Shown here in pieces: positions 27,188-36,368 of a stretch of DNA of 64,000 bases. The stretch's first letter is position 1. Each line of letters starts with the position of its first letter. Made by a program: the position numbers and the translations under genes. The notes beneath the pieces are model-generated. The model had not been told where the DNA came from and did no database searches. It saw nothing but the letters and a program-made list of their open reading frames with translations. The stretch covers positions 124,001-188,000 of the forward strand of contig NZ_FOCX01000003.1 in NCBI RefSeq assembly GCF_900110215.1, written 5' to 3'. This DNA is from Halorientalis persicus. GTDB taxonomy: Archaea > Halobacteriota > Halobacteria > Halobacteriales > Haloarculaceae.

Positions 27188-28033
27188 ATGTCGCTGTTGC
27201 CCTCCGAACCCGACACGTCCGCGGCCGAGGAGGCCGAGCCCCGCGTCATCGGCGTCGACTCAGAGGACGCCGACGACGTGCTGTCGGCGCTGACCTCCGA
27301 GACGGCCCGGGAAGTCCTGTCGGAACTCCACGACGACCCCGCCCCGCCCGCCGCCCTCTCCGATCGGGTCGACACCTCCCTCCAGAACGTCCAGTATCAC
27401 CTCAACAATCTGGAAGACGCCGGCGCGATCGAGGTGATCGACACGATCTACTCCGAGAAGGGCCGCGAGATGAACGTCTACGCCCCCGCCGACCGCCCGC
27501 TGGTCATCATGGCCGGCGGCGACGACGACGACAAGTCCACCCTCCGGAGCGCCCTCTCGCGCTTTCTCGGCAGTCTCAGCATCGTCGCCCTCGGAAGCCT
27601 CGCGATCCAGGCGACCGTCGGCGACGGCGGGTTCCTGAACCCGACCGGGAGTCGAGATTCCGCTGGCTCCGAACCAGGGGCCGCCCCGCCCGCCGGCAAC
27701 GACACCGGGACCGCGACGGGGACACCCGGAGCGGAGAGCTATCGCTCGACCGACGGCGGCGGCGGTGGTGGCATGGAAGCCGCCGACGTGTCCAGCCAGA
27801 ACGCCACCGAGACACCCGTAGCCACCCGCCCGGAGACAGCCAGACCCGAGGCCACCGACGGTGGTACCTTCGATACCGCCACCGAAGCCGCGCGAACGGC
27901 GACCGAGACGGCGGCGTCGGGGGCCGGCGACGCCGTGGCCGGCGCGCTCTCGCTCCCGCCGGGGCTGCTCTTTTTCCTCGGCGGGGTGACCGCGCTGGCC
28001 GTCGTCGCGGGCGTCTGGTACCTCACGGACTGA
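27188..28033 (+). CDS. Membrane-anchored ArsR-type transcription regulator
   Basis: A 281-residue protein. Residues 25-105 form a winged helix-turn-helix domain (DVLSALTSETAREVLSELHD, then TSLQNVQYHLNNLEDAGAIEV and an AKGREMNVY-like wing, here SEKGREMNVYAPADRPL). Helices follow near residue 125 (LGSLSIVALGSLAIQ) and at the C-terminus (GLLFFLGGVTALAVVAGVWYL), with a long Thr/Gly-rich linker between them that is probably extracellular. The DNA-binding domain is thus tied to the membrane, a common haloarchaeal one-component sensor layout. Its target and signal are unknown. Confidence 0.8.
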   Translation: MSLLPSEPDTSAAEEAEPRVIGVDSEDADDVLSALTSETAREVLSELHDDPAPPAALSDRVDTSLQNVQYHLNNLEDAGAIEVIDTIYSEKGREMNVYAPADRPLVIMAGGDDDDKSTLRSALSRFLGSLSIVALGSLAIQATVGDGGFLNPTGSRDSAGSEPGAAPPAGNDTGTATGTPGAESYRSTDGGGGGGMEAADVSSQNATETPVATRPETARPEATDGGTFDTATEAARTATETAASGAGDAVAGALSLPPGLLFFLGGVTALAVVAGVWYLTD

Positions 28034-28240
28034 CCGCACCGAATCGCCGGTTCGGTGGGCGATCCGGCCGCCCGCTCTTGCTTTCCACCGTAGCTAAAAC
28101 GGTCGTTTGACCTTCCGCTGGCTACATTTAAGTGGGGTCTGTAGTGTGTGGTGCGCCCGCTCGCTTCGGCCCTCCCGAGACCTGACTCGTCTCCGACCCC
28201 CTCTCCGAAGCTCTGGACTCGTTCGGGCGCATCGCCCTTC

Positions 28241-28744
28241 TCAGATCGTAAACGTCTCGAAGACGGTGCCGTCCGGGTCGACCAGTCGGCCCTCGACCGC
28301 GTCGCCGTCGGGTTCCAGTTCCGCGTGGGCCGGCCGGTACCGGCGGGGCTGGGCGTGACTGCCGGGGTTCAGCAGCGTCACGCCGTCGCCCTCGTGGACG
28401 CCGGGGCGGTGGGAGTGGCCGAAGACCACGAGATCGGCGGCTTCCTGCCGACCCAGCAGTGAGAGGGCGGTGTCGGTGTGTTCGTGGCCGTGGACGACCA
28501 CCAGTCGGAGCCCCTCGTGTTCGACCACTCGCTGGGTCGGCAGGCGGTCCCGCACGGCGGGTCGGTCGTTGTTGCCGACGACGCCGTACAGCCGAGAAGC
28601 TTCGGCCTGGAAGGCGTCCAGCACCGACTCGGTCATGAAGTCCCCGGCGTGGACGACGGCGTCGGCCTCGCGGACGGCCTCGCGGGTTCGGCCCGTCAGC
28701 CGGTGGCCCTCGCGGCTGTGCGTGTCGGAGACGACGGTGAGCAT
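28241..28744 (-). CDS. MJ0936/YfcE-type metallophosphoesterase
   Basis: A 167-residue calcineurin-like phosphodiesterase. Metal ligands are visible in the order VSDTHS, VHAGD, VVGNND, VVHGH and FGHSHRPG. Relatives hydrolyse cyclic nucleotides or other phosphodiesters with Mn2+ or Ni2+. Full family length; ATG at 28744 begins the first beta strand. It is divergent from the CDF transporter at 28849. Confidence 0.9.
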   Translation of the reverse strand: MLTVVSDTHSREGHRLTGRTREAVREADAVVHAGDFMTESVLDAFQAEASRLYGVVGNNDRPAVRDRLPTQRVVEHEGLRLVVVHGHEHTDTALSLLGRQEAADLVVFGHSHRPGVHEGDGVTLLNPGSHAQPRRYRPAHAELEPDGDAVEGRLVDPDGTVFETFTI

Positions 28745-28848
28745 GCACGCGCGTACGACGGGGCCGGGTAAACCTCCGACGGATCGCGGTGGTGGGGAAC
28801 TAGTCGGTTCCAGAACAGCTTTGGGTCTGCCGGGGGAGCCGTTCGGTA

Positions 28849-29805
28849 ATGGCAGGCAACAGCAAGGGGGTCGTCATCGCCGCGCTGATCGCCAACGGGG
28901 CGATCGCGATACTGAAATTCTTTGGGTATCTGCTGACGCTCAGCCCGGCGATGCTCTCGGAGACGTATCACTCGATCTCCGACACGGGCAACCAGGTGTT
29001 CCTGCTGATCGGCATCCGCTACGGGGCACAGGACGCCGATCGTCGCCACCCCTTCGGCTACGGGAAGGCGCAGTTTTTCTACAGCTTCCTCGTCTCCGTC
29101 CTCCTCTTTGGCATCGCCGGCTGGGAGTCGGCCAAACACGGCTACGACGCCCTGATGCACGGCACCCACGAGGCCGCTCGCCAGCCGACGATCCCGCTCA
29201 CCGACATCACGCTCACCTTTCCGCCAGTCTACGTCAACTACGCCGTCTTGATCGGGGCCATCGTCTTCGAGACCTACGCGTTCATCAAGGCCCGCAAGGA
29301 ACTCAAGCGTCAGATCGACGTGCACGACTGGAGCGGGTACAAGGAGGCCTTCCGGAAGACCTCCGACGTGACTACCCTCACGGCGTTTACCGAGGACTTC
29401 ATCGCACTCGCGGGCGCGGGCATCGCGCTCTTTGGCATCTACCTCTCGCGGGCGACCGGGAATCCGGTCTTCGACGCGGGCTCGGCGCTCATCATCGGGC
29501 TCATGCTGATGGGCTTTGCCATCGCGCTGGCCTGGGAGAACAAACGACTCCTGCTCGGCGAGAGCATGCCGAAAGACGACGAGGCGGAACTCCGCGACCT
29601 CATCGCCGGCTGGGACGGCGTCGACGAACTCGTCGACTTTCGGACTGTGTACTTCGGGCCGGGTGAGGTGATGGTCGCCACCGAGGTGGCCTTCGCCGAC
29701 TCGCTCACTGCCGACGTGCGCCCTGACGTGATCGACGACATCGAGGCTGCCATCCGCGAGGCCGAACCCCACGCCAACCGGATCTACGTCGAACCGGTCG
29801 ACTGA
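28849..29805 (+). CDS. Cation diffusion facilitator (CDF) family transporter
   Basis: A 318-residue membrane protein of the CDF/ZnT type. The helices include SETYHSISDTGNQVFLLIGI, carrying the conserved His/Asp metal site of helix 2, and RRHPFGYGKAQFFYSF after it; the second metal site is in TAFTEDFIALAGAGIAL. The cytoplasmic C-terminal domain (from about residue 235) has the ferredoxin-like fold seen in YiiP. It exports Zn2+, Mn2+, Fe2+ or a similar ion by proton exchange. A long loop (residues 100-125) between helices 3 and 4 is larger than in bacterial members. Confidence 0.88.
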   Translation: MAGNSKGVVIAALIANGAIAILKFFGYLLTLSPAMLSETYHSISDTGNQVFLLIGIRYGAQDADRRHPFGYGKAQFFYSFLVSVLLFGIAGWESAKHGYDALMHGTHEAARQPTIPLTDITLTFPPVYVNYAVLIGAIVFETYAFIKARKELKRQIDVHDWSGYKEAFRKTSDVTTLTAFTEDFIALAGAGIALFGIYLSRATGNPVFDAGSALIIGLMLMGFAIALAWENKRLLLGESMPKDDEAELRDLIAGWDGVDELVDFRTVYFGPGEVMVATEVAFADSLTADVRPDVIDDIEAAIREAEPHANRIYVEPVD

Positions 29806-29806
29806 G

Positions 29807-31039
29807 CTACCGGAACGCCGCGTACCACGTTTCTGCGTGCATCACTGCGACGACCAGCCGGTCGGCCGTCGGATCGGAGAGCGTCGGACGGAGCGTTTGC
29901 TCGGGGCCGCCGCCAGAACTGTACCTGACCGGTGGCCCGCGGCTGGCGACGGCGACCTTTGCGTCTGTGTCCAGTGAGGTGTTTAGCGGTAGGTAGGTCT
30001 GCAGTGACTCGTTGTAGACGAACACGGCGAGGCCCTGCTCGCTGGCTCCGCCCGGAAGCGCGGCGGAGTCGTAGCCGACCCTGACGGTCGCGTTCGTGAC
30101 CTGCCCCTCGATATCCAGGTCGATCAGCGCTGACGCCCGCGACTCGTCGACGTGGTCGCTCCCGACGACCGCGTCGTTCGTGACGGCCTCGACGCTCGCG
30201 TCCACGTCGGTCCCGGTCACGCGAAACCGCGTGTCGAGGGCCGCGTGTTCGACGACGACCGTCTCCAGGCCGTCCGATTCGGTCGTCCGGAGGTCGGTCA
30301 GCCAGTCGGGCTCGTCGACTGTCGTCTCCCCGACGTTCGAGAGGTCGAACCAGCGCGAGACCAGCAGGCCCTCACCGGGCCGGTCGCTCTCCGGCGGGAC
30401 GTACTCCCCGCTCGTGTAGTTGTGGATCTGGCCGCGCTCGTCCACGACTGCCCGACGATAGGGGAGCGTCTGGTCGGCAGTCTCGTAGTCGTAGCCGGTG
30501 GTGAGGACGTATCGGGTCTCGCCGTCCCGCTGGATCGTGTCCGTCACCGTCAGCGATTCGACACCGACCAGCGCCTGCCGGCCCGTGGGCACCGCGGTCC
30601 GGTTGGGCTGGGCGACCGTCTTCGTCACCGGCCCGTCCTCGAACCGGACGTACTCGCGACCCTCGCGGGCGTACAGCGCCGCGGCCTCGCCGCGGCGCGG
30701 GTGGTACTGGAAGCGTTCGATCTCGAACAGTCCGTCGTCGGCCCGGAGGCGCGTCGAGGCCTGCTCGCGTGCGCCGGAGGCCAGTCCGTAGCCCGACCGG
30801 AACGCGTAGCTCTCGTTCGCCAGCGCGGTCTCGTGGGCCCGCACCAGCGCGGACGCCTCGACCTCCGCGCCGACCGACAGGGTTAGGTTCGTCGTCTCGG
30901 TCGGTTCGCCGTCGCCATTCGCGGGTGTCGCCGTCGGGGTTCCATCCTCGGCCGTCGGTGTCGGGCCGCCCGGGCCGCCCGAACAGCCCGCCAGCGCGAC
31001 CAGCGCCAGACAGCACGCGACCAGCAGTCTCCGGTCCAT
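29807..31039 (-). CDS. Hypothetical haloarchaeal lipoprotein
   Basis: A 410-residue secreted protein with signal peptide and lipobox LAGC (Cys19), a Thr/Pro/Asp-rich linker (about residues 22-55), and a large beta-rich extracellular domain. It has ALVRAHETALANESYAFRSG near the start of that domain, as in a haloarchaeal family of outer-surface lipoproteins of unknown function. No catalytic motif is visible. The stop is one base from the convergent CDF stop. Confidence 0.65.
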   Translation of the reverse strand: MDRRLLVACCLALVALAGCSGGPGGPTPTAEDGTPTATPANGDGEPTETTNLTLSVGAEVEASALVRAHETALANESYAFRSGYGLASGAREQASTRLRADDGLFEIERFQYHPRRGEAAALYAREGREYVRFEDGPVTKTVAQPNRTAVPTGRQALVGVESLTVTDTIQRDGETRYVLTTGYDYETADQTLPYRRAVVDERGQIHNYTSGEYVPPESDRPGEGLLVSRWFDLSNVGETTVDEPDWLTDLRTTESDGLETVVVEHAALDTRFRVTGTDVDASVEAVTNDAVVGSDHVDESRASALIDLDIEGQVTNATVRVGYDSAALPGGASEQGLAVFVYNESLQTYLPLNTSLDTDAKVAVASRGPPVRYSSGGGPEQTLRPTLSDPTADRLVVAVMHAETWYAAFR

Positions 31040-31117
31040 GGACTGTCACAACGAGCACGGGAAAATCAGTGCTGTGGACGGCGAGACTTTTTGTCCGGGA
31101 ACGAACAAGGGGGCAGT

Positions 31118-33319
31118 GTGTCGAGCGACGGAGACGACGCTGGCTACGTCCGGTTTTTCCCCTACGAGGAGCCCTACGACCACCAGCGCGACGCGATGGA
31201 CCGCATCTACGACGCGCTGGGCGAGGGGTCGGACGTGCTCTTCGAGGGGGCGACCGGAACGGGCAAGACCCTGGCCGCGCTGGTGCCGGCCCTGGAGTAC
31301 GCCCGCGAGGAAGACAAGACGGTCGTCATCACGACGAACGTCCACCAGCAGATGCGCCAGTTCGTCCACGAGGCCCGCGCTATCACCGAACAGGAGCCGA
31401 TCCGAGCGGTCGTCTTCCGCGGGAAGGGCTCGATGTGTCACATCGACGTGGGCTACGAGGAGTGTCAGGCGTTGCGGGACACCACCCGCGAAATCGTCGA
31501 CAAAGAGCAGGATCTGGCCGAACTGAACGAACGCGAGGAGACCCTGCTGGCGGACAGTCAGGCCGGGAGCGACGAGGCCGCCGAGGCCCGCGGGGCAGTG
31601 CTGGAGGAACTCGAGGGCGTAGAGGACGAACTCGAAGACCTTCGCGAGACGGGCAACACCTGCGACTACTACTATCAGAACCTCACCGGAAACACGGACG
31701 AGTTCTACCAGTGGTTGTTCGCGGACGTACGCGACCCCGACGACATCTACGAGTACGCCGAGATGGAGGGCTTTTGCGGGTACGAACTCCTCAAGGAGGG
31801 GATGGAGGGCGTCGACCTGGTGGTCTGTAACTACCACCACTTGCTCGATCCGGGCATCCGCGAGCACTTCTTCCGGTGGCTCGGGCGTGACCCCGAGGAC
31901 GTGATCACGGTCTTCGACGAGGCCCACAACGTCGAGGACGCGGCCCGGGACCACGCGACCCGCACACTGACCGAGACCACGCTCGACAGCGCGCTGGACG
32001 AACTGGCCGAACAGGACGACCCCGCGGCCGAGGCCGCACAGAACGTCGTCCGGGCGTTCCGATCCGCACTGGTCGAGACCTACGACGACGCGCTGGGCTT
32101 TGGCGAACGCGAGCGGATCGAGGAGAACTGGGCGGACCTATCAATCACCAACGAGGACGGCCGCGACGATCTGACGATCAACTTCCTGCAGGCCTACACC
32201 GGACCGGGCTACGACGTGGACCTCCAGGCCGCGCTGAAGTTCGGCCGGGCCTTAGACGAGCAGTACGAGGAGGCCTACAAGAACGGCGAGGCCAGCACGC
32301 GACAGGAGTGCCAGACCCTGCAGGCCGTGCAGTTCGTCACCGCCTGGATGGACGAGGGCGACACGCAGGGTCACTACCCGGTCGTGAGCGTCCGCCGGGA
32401 CGAGCAACGCGGCGACGTGTACGGTCGGGCGGAACTCTACCGGTGTATCCCCCAGGAGGTGACCCGCTCGCTGTTCGACGAACTCCACGCCAGCGTCCTG
32501 ATGAGTGCGACCCTGCGCCCCTTCGAGGTCACCGAGGACGTGCTGGGGCTCGACGACCCCGAGACGATGGCCTACGGCGCGCAGTTCCCCGAGGAGCGTC
32601 GGCGGACCTACGCCGTCGAAGCGCCCGCGCTGTTTTCGAGCGAGCGCGACGACCCCGCGGTGCAGAACACCGTGACGGACGTGCTGGAGGACGCCATCAG
32701 GTTCACGCCGGGCAACACGCTCGCGTTCTTCCCGAGCTACAGCGAGGCCGAGCGCTACCACGACCGGGTCCAGGCCGACGCCGAGTGGTTCCTCGATAAA
32801 CCCGCCACGAGCGCCAAAGAGCTCCGCGAAGCGTTTACCGACAGCGAGAACGGCGTCCTCTTCACCTCGCTGTGGGGCACGCTCACTGAAGGAGTGAGCT
32901 TCGACGACGGCGACGCTCGGACGGTGGTCGTCGTGGGCGTGCCCTATCCCCACCTCGACGACCGGATGGACGCCGTACAGGAGGCCTACGACCGGACCTT
33001 CGGCGATGGCGGTGGCGAGTGGATGGGTACGGAGGACGCGGGCTGGGCCTACGCCGTCGAGATTCCGACCGTTCGCAAGACCCGGCAGGCCCTGGGCCGG
33101 GTGGTACGCTCGCCCGAAGATTTCGGCGCGCGCGTGCTGGTGGACAAACGCTACACGATGGTCGGTGAGCAGGAACTGGGTAACTACACGGTCCGGGAGA
33201 CGTTTCCGCCGGAGGAGCGGGCGGAGATGATCGACATCGGCCCCGAGAAGCTGAAGTTCTCGATGCTGAACTTCTACGGCGACATGGACGCCTGGGACGG
33301 GGCGCCGCCGAAACCGTAG
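31118..33319 (+). CDS. XPD/Rad3-family Fe-S DNA helicase
   Basis: A superfamily 2 helicase of about 733 residues. Motif I is FEGATGTGKT, motif II is VFDEAHN, and the C-terminal motifs include MSATLRP, SLWGTLTEGVSF and QALGRVVRSPEDFG (motif VI). Four cysteines lie between motifs I and II (GSMCHID, YEECQAL, NTCDYYY, GFCGYE), the right number and spacing for the XPD 4Fe-4S domain. A Glu-rich coiled insertion (about residues 140-190) separates the second and third cysteines. It likely unwinds DNA 5'-3' in repair. The GTG at 31118 is preferred, with TATA-like CTTTTTG about 30 bases upstream and AGGGGG just before it; a TTG at 31091 is an alternative. Confidence 0.9.
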   Translation: MSSDGDDAGYVRFFPYEEPYDHQRDAMDRIYDALGEGSDVLFEGATGTGKTLAALVPALEYAREEDKTVVITTNVHQQMRQFVHEARAITEQEPIRAVVFRGKGSMCHIDVGYEECQALRDTTREIVDKEQDLAELNEREETLLADSQAGSDEAAEARGAVLEELEGVEDELEDLRETGNTCDYYYQNLTGNTDEFYQWLFADVRDPDDIYEYAEMEGFCGYELLKEGMEGVDLVVCNYHHLLDPGIREHFFRWLGRDPEDVITVFDEAHNVEDAARDHATRTLTETTLDSALDELAEQDDPAAEAAQNVVRAFRSALVETYDDALGFGERERIEENWADLSITNEDGRDDLTINFLQAYTGPGYDVDLQAALKFGRALDEQYEEAYKNGEASTRQECQTLQAVQFVTAWMDEGDTQGHYPVVSVRRDEQRGDVYGRAELYRCIPQEVTRSLFDELHASVLMSATLRPFEVTEDVLGLDDPETMAYGAQFPEERRRTYAVEAPALFSSERDDPAVQNTVTDVLEDAIRFTPGNTLAFFPSYSEAERYHDRVQADAEWFLDKPATSAKELREAFTDSENGVLFTSLWGTLTEGVSFDDGDARTVVVVGVPYPHLDDRMDAVQEAYDRTFGDGGGEWMGTEDAGWAYAVEIPTVRKTRQALGRVVRSPEDFGARVLVDKRYTMVGEQELGNYTVRETFPPEERAEMIDIGPEKLKFSMLNFYGDMDAWDGAPPKP

Positions 33320-33374
33320 TGTGGCGACGAACACGTCGGTTTAATGCTCTCCAGCGTCAAGGTCTCGCAATCGG

Positions 33375-35183
33375 ATGACTGACGACCGTGACGCCGATCG
33401 GGCGCTGTTCGCCGCCGCGCCGGACGGTATGGCCGTGGTGGACCCCGAGACTGGCCAGTTCCGCGACGCGAACGAGCGGTTCTGCGAGTTGCACGGCTAC
33501 GCGCGGTCGTCGCTACTCGACCGCTCCGTCGGCGTGCTCACCGCGTCCGACCGGTCGTCACCCGACGACTTGCTGGATCGGCTCCGGGAGGCGGACGACG
33601 GCGAGCGGTTCGCCTGGCGGACCGAACACGCCGACGGGACGGCGATGCCGGTCGAGGTGGCGGTCGCACGTGTCGGGGACGACGAGCGGTTGCTCGTTCG
33701 CGTGGCCGAACGGACCGACGCCCGGGACCAGCAGGCGGAACTCGACGTGAAGACCCGGGCGATGGACGAGGCCCCGGTCGGGATCACGATCACCGGGCCC
33801 GTCGACGCGGACACCCCGCTGATCTACGTCAACGACGAGTTCCTTGACCTCACGGGCTATGAACGGTCAGAGGTGCTCGGTCGGAACTGCCGGTTTCTGC
33901 AGGGCGAGGGCACGACCGAGGAACCCGTCGCCAGGCTCCGCGAGGCGATCGACGCCGAGGAGCCGGTGACTGTCGAGCTCCGCAACTACCGCCGCGACGG
34001 CGAGCGGTTCTGGAACCGCGTCACCGTCGCGCCCGTCCGGGACGACGGGGTCGTCACTAACTACGTCGGTTTCCAGCAGGACATCACCGAACGCAAGCGA
34101 CAGGAACGCGAACTGGAGCGGTACCGGCGGCTGTTCGACCGGCTTCCGGTCGGCGTCTTCCGGGCCAGAGACGGCGGCGAGGGCGCGTTCGTCGACGCAA
34201 ACGCGGCGCTCGTGTCGATGTTTCGGGCGGAATCGAAAGACGACCTGCTCGGTCGGTCGGTGGACGAACTGTACCTCGACTCCGCGGAACAGACTGCCCT
34301 CGCCGAGCAACTCCGCGAGACCGGCGAAGTCGTCGAGCAGGAGTTGCAGTTCCGCCGACTGGACGGCGAGCGGTTCTGGGGTGCCGTCACCGCCGTGCTG
34401 GTCGAGGAGGGTGACGAGGTCTATCTGGACGGTGTCGTCCACGACATCACGAGACGCAAACGGTACCGCCGCCGCCTCGAAGACCAGCGCGACGGGCTCG
34501 AGATCCTGAACGAGGTCGTCCGGCACGACATCCGGAACGATCTGCAGTTGATAATCGGGCACGCCGAACGCCTCGAAGCGTCTCTCGACGAGGAGGACGT
34601 TCCGGGCCTGTCGGCTATCATCGGGAGCGCCAACAACGCCGTCTCACTCACGCGCACGGCGCGTGTCCTCGCCGAGACGATGCTCCGGACGGACGCGGAG
34701 CCCGAACCCATCGCGCTCCGCCCGCTACTGGAAGACCAGGTCGCGGAGGCCGCATCGGCACACGAGGCGGCGTCGATCTCCGTCGAGGGCGACGTTCCGG
34801 ACGTTCGAGTCCTCGCCGACGAGATGCTCGCGTCCGTGTTCCGGAACCTGCTGAACAACGCGGTCCAGCACAACGACACCGACAGCCCGACGGTGACGGT
34901 GTCGATAACCGAGACGGCCGACCGGGTCCGCGTCCACGTCGCGGACGACGGCCCCGGTGTTCCCGACGACCGCAAGGACACAGTCTTCGGCAAGGGCGAG
35001 AAGGGGCTCGACAGCAACGGGACCGGCATCGGGCTGTACCTGGTCTACACGCTGGTCGACCAGTACGGCGGCGAGGTTCGGATCGACGACCGCGAGGCGC
35101 GAAGCGCCTCTGGCAGCCGGACGCAGTCCGGCGACGCCGACCCGCGGGGTGCCGTGTTCACCGTCGAACTCCCGCTGGCGTAG
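33375..35183 (+). CDS. PAS-LOV-PAS histidine kinase (putative blue-light sensor)
   Basis: A 602-residue soluble sensor kinase. PAS domain 1 is about residues 8-115. The second, about 130-240, is a LOV domain: VNDEFLDLTGYERSEVLGRN, then CRFLQGEGT with the photoactive cysteine at residue 172, and the flavin-contact segments ELRNYRRDGERFWNRVTVAP and TNYVGFQQDITE. A third PAS is about 250-365. The H-box is EVVRHDIRNDLQLI (His384); the ATPase domain has FRNLLNNAVQHN (N box) and ADDGPGVPDD, then NGTGIGLYLV. There is no membrane helix or adjacent response regulator. Residues 574-586, EARSASGSRTQSG, are a 39-bp hairpin insertion in the last loop of the ATPase. TATA-like GTTTAATG lies 31 bases upstream. 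Confidence 0.88.
   Translation: MTDDRDADRALFAAAPDGMAVVDPETGQFRDANERFCELHGYARSSLLDRSVGVLTASDRSSPDDLLDRLREADDGERFAWRTEHADGTAMPVEVAVARVGDDERLLVRVAERTDARDQQAELDVKTRAMDEAPVGITITGPVDADTPLIYVNDEFLDLTGYERSEVLGRNCRFLQGEGTTEEPVARLREAIDAEEPVTVELRNYRRDGERFWNRVTVAPVRDDGVVTNYVGFQQDITERKRQERELERYRRLFDRLPVGVFRARDGGEGAFVDANAALVSMFRAESKDDLLGRSVDELYLDSAEQTALAEQLRETGEVVEQELQFRRLDGERFWGAVTAVLVEEGDEVYLDGVVHDITRRKRYRRRLEDQRDGLEILNEVVRHDIRNDLQLIIGHAERLEASLDEEDVPGLSAIIGSANNAVSLTRTARVLAETMLRTDAEPEPIALRPLLEDQVAEAASAHEAASISVEGDVPDVRVLADEMLASVFRNLLNNAVQHNDTDSPTVTVSITETADRVRVHVADDGPGVPDDRKDTVFGKGEKGLDSNGTGIGLYLVYTLVDQYGGEVRIDDREARSASGSRTQSGDADPRGAVFTVELPLA
35094..35132. repeat. 39-bp in-frame double-hairpin insertion, second copy
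   Basis: Same unit as at 15017-15055: GAGGCGCGAAGCGCCTC, spacer TGGCA, arms GCCGGAC/GTCCGGC with loop GCA instead of ACA. It codes EARSASGSRTQSG near the C-terminus of the LOV kinase. Both copies are preceded by ATCGACGAC plus three bases and followed by GACGSCGACC. Confidence 0.75.
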
Positions 35184-35705
35184 CTACGCCGGCAAGGAGA
35201 CGCCGCTGACCTGTGTGATGCGCTCGGAGTCCCAGAAAACGAGCTCGTCGACGGTCCACTCGATGGGGTCGATCTCCCGGGCCTGCAGTTGCTCGGCGGC
35301 AACCGGGTCACCGCCGCGGGCGATGGTGACGTGAGGGCTGTAGCCCTCCCCTTCGATGTCGTCGACGGGGTCGAACACCGCACAGAGGTCCTCGTGGAGC
35401 GCCCGGAGGCCGGGGCTCTCGACGTTCAGGTAGACCACGGGGGAGCTACCGACGGGTGCCTCCTCGAAGATCTCGATCCCGGTGATCCGGGCGTCGAACG
35501 GTGTCGTGCCGGCGAGTGCCTCCCGCGTCCGGGCTTCGAGGCGGGCGTACTCGCTCGGGCCGTCGCCGCCGAGTCGCTTGACGCCCAGCGTGTGCCGACC
35601 GCGGTCGCGGGTGTGTGCGGTCGGCAGTTCCGTCGCTAGCTCGCCCGCGAGGGCGGCGACCGACGACGGGACCGGAACGTTCAGACTGTACACGTGTGTC
35701 TCCAC
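35184..35705 (-). CDS. 2'-5' RNA ligase/cyclic phosphodiesterase family protein
   Basis: A 173-residue protein of the 2H phosphoesterase superfamily. The two HxT-type motifs are RHTLGVKRL and SPHVTIARG, about 90 residues apart as expected for LigT/ThpR. Such enzymes hydrolyse 2',3'-cyclic phosphates or ligate tRNA halves with a 2'-5' bond. Its stop abuts the stop of the convergent LOV kinase with no gap. Confidence 0.82.
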   Translation of the reverse strand: METHVYSLNVPVPSSVAALAGELATELPTAHTRDRGRHTLGVKRLGGDGPSEYARLEARTREALAGTTPFDARITGIEIFEEAPVGSSPVVYLNVESPGLRALHEDLCAVFDPVDDIEGEGYSPHVTIARGGDPVAAEQLQAREIDPIEWTVDELVFWDSERITQVSGVSLPA

Positions 35706-35745
35706 TGATTGTCCAGGCGGTCAAAGGACTGCTGGTCGCGACCGC

Positions 35746-35961
35746 TCAGAAGTTCGCGATGAACAACAGTCCGCCCGCGACGAACCCCAGCAGGATCAAC
35801 AACAGCGGAAACACCGGAATCTTGATCCCCCAGTAGCCAGCCAACCCCTGGAAGATGACCATCAACTGGAGTAACCCCAGCCCCAGGAAGATAAAGAGGT
35901 TTCTGACCTTCGTCGCCGTGACTCGGCCCTCGCTGGCCGTCGTAACTTGCCCCTCGCCCAT
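35746..35961 (-). CDS. 71-residue two-helix membrane protein
   Basis: After a 20-residue hydrophilic start (MGEGQVTTASEGRVTATKVR) come two helices, LFIFLGLGLLQLMVIFQGL and a second, FPLLLILLGFVAGGLLFIAN, reaching the C-terminus. No family is recognised. It lies upstream of the 2'-5' ligase gene on the same strand, 40 bases away, so the two may be co-transcribed. Confidence 0.65.
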   Translation of the reverse strand: MGEGQVTTASEGRVTATKVRNLFIFLGLGLLQLMVIFQGLAGYWGIKIPVFPLLLILLGFVAGGLLFIANF

Positions 35962-36024
35962 ATCGGTGATATCTACCGGTTTCAGCTTAAAACCAATGGT
36001 TCGACAGGCGACAGGCCCGGTCGG

Positions 36025-36207
36025 TCAGATGCGGTCGAGCAGAAAGAGGACGATGAGAGCGAGGATCACGAGCGCGAGCAGGGGGCCGAGCAGGCCGAAG
36101 ACGAAGCCGACGACTTCTTCGACGAGTTCGACGGCCAGCAAGACGATCACGAGCACCAGTACGATCTTGAGCAGGTCGTCGGTGTCGAGCGCGGCACGGA
36201 GGTTCAT
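36025..36207 (-). CDS. 60-residue membrane protein
   Basis: The protein starts MNLRAALDTDDLLKIVLVLV, and nearly all of the rest is hydrophobic with a short EEV break, ending LFLLDRI: two helices. The motif D-T-D-D-L-L-K-I before the first helix is also found in small haloarchaeal proteins of unknown role. ATG at 36207 is preferred over a longer frame because the upstream part is not hydrophobic and crosses the argG upstream region. Confidence 0.65.
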   Translation of the reverse strand: MNLRAALDTDDLLKIVLVLVIVLLAVELVEEVVGFVFGLLGPLLALVILALIVLFLLDRI

Positions 36208-36336
36208 GTCAGGGACTGCGCGCGACGGCGGCAAAGGGGTTGTGGCCGTCCCAGCCCGGTGGCATCCGACGAGCGGTCGCGCGCCGGCGTCCCCGAGATG
36301 TGTCATCGCGGGTCACGGGAACGGAATCTCGGAAGG

Positions 36337-36344
36337 TTTTAATA
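36337..36344 (+). promoter_or_regulatory. TATA box before the argG leader
   Basis: TTTTAATA is centred about 28 bases upstream of the ATG at 36369, so transcription should start at or next to that ATG and not at the argG start 200 bases further on. Confidence 0.6.
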
Positions 36345-36368
36345 CGAATCTCCGGTAGTGGCGGGTAC

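Noticed and set aside
28128-28240. Possible transposase or gene remnant between the HTH gene and the phosphodiesterase
   Set aside because: No coherent coding sequence was found; the 207-base gap holds only a short GGGCG/CGCCC dyad and the AAACG-type motif.
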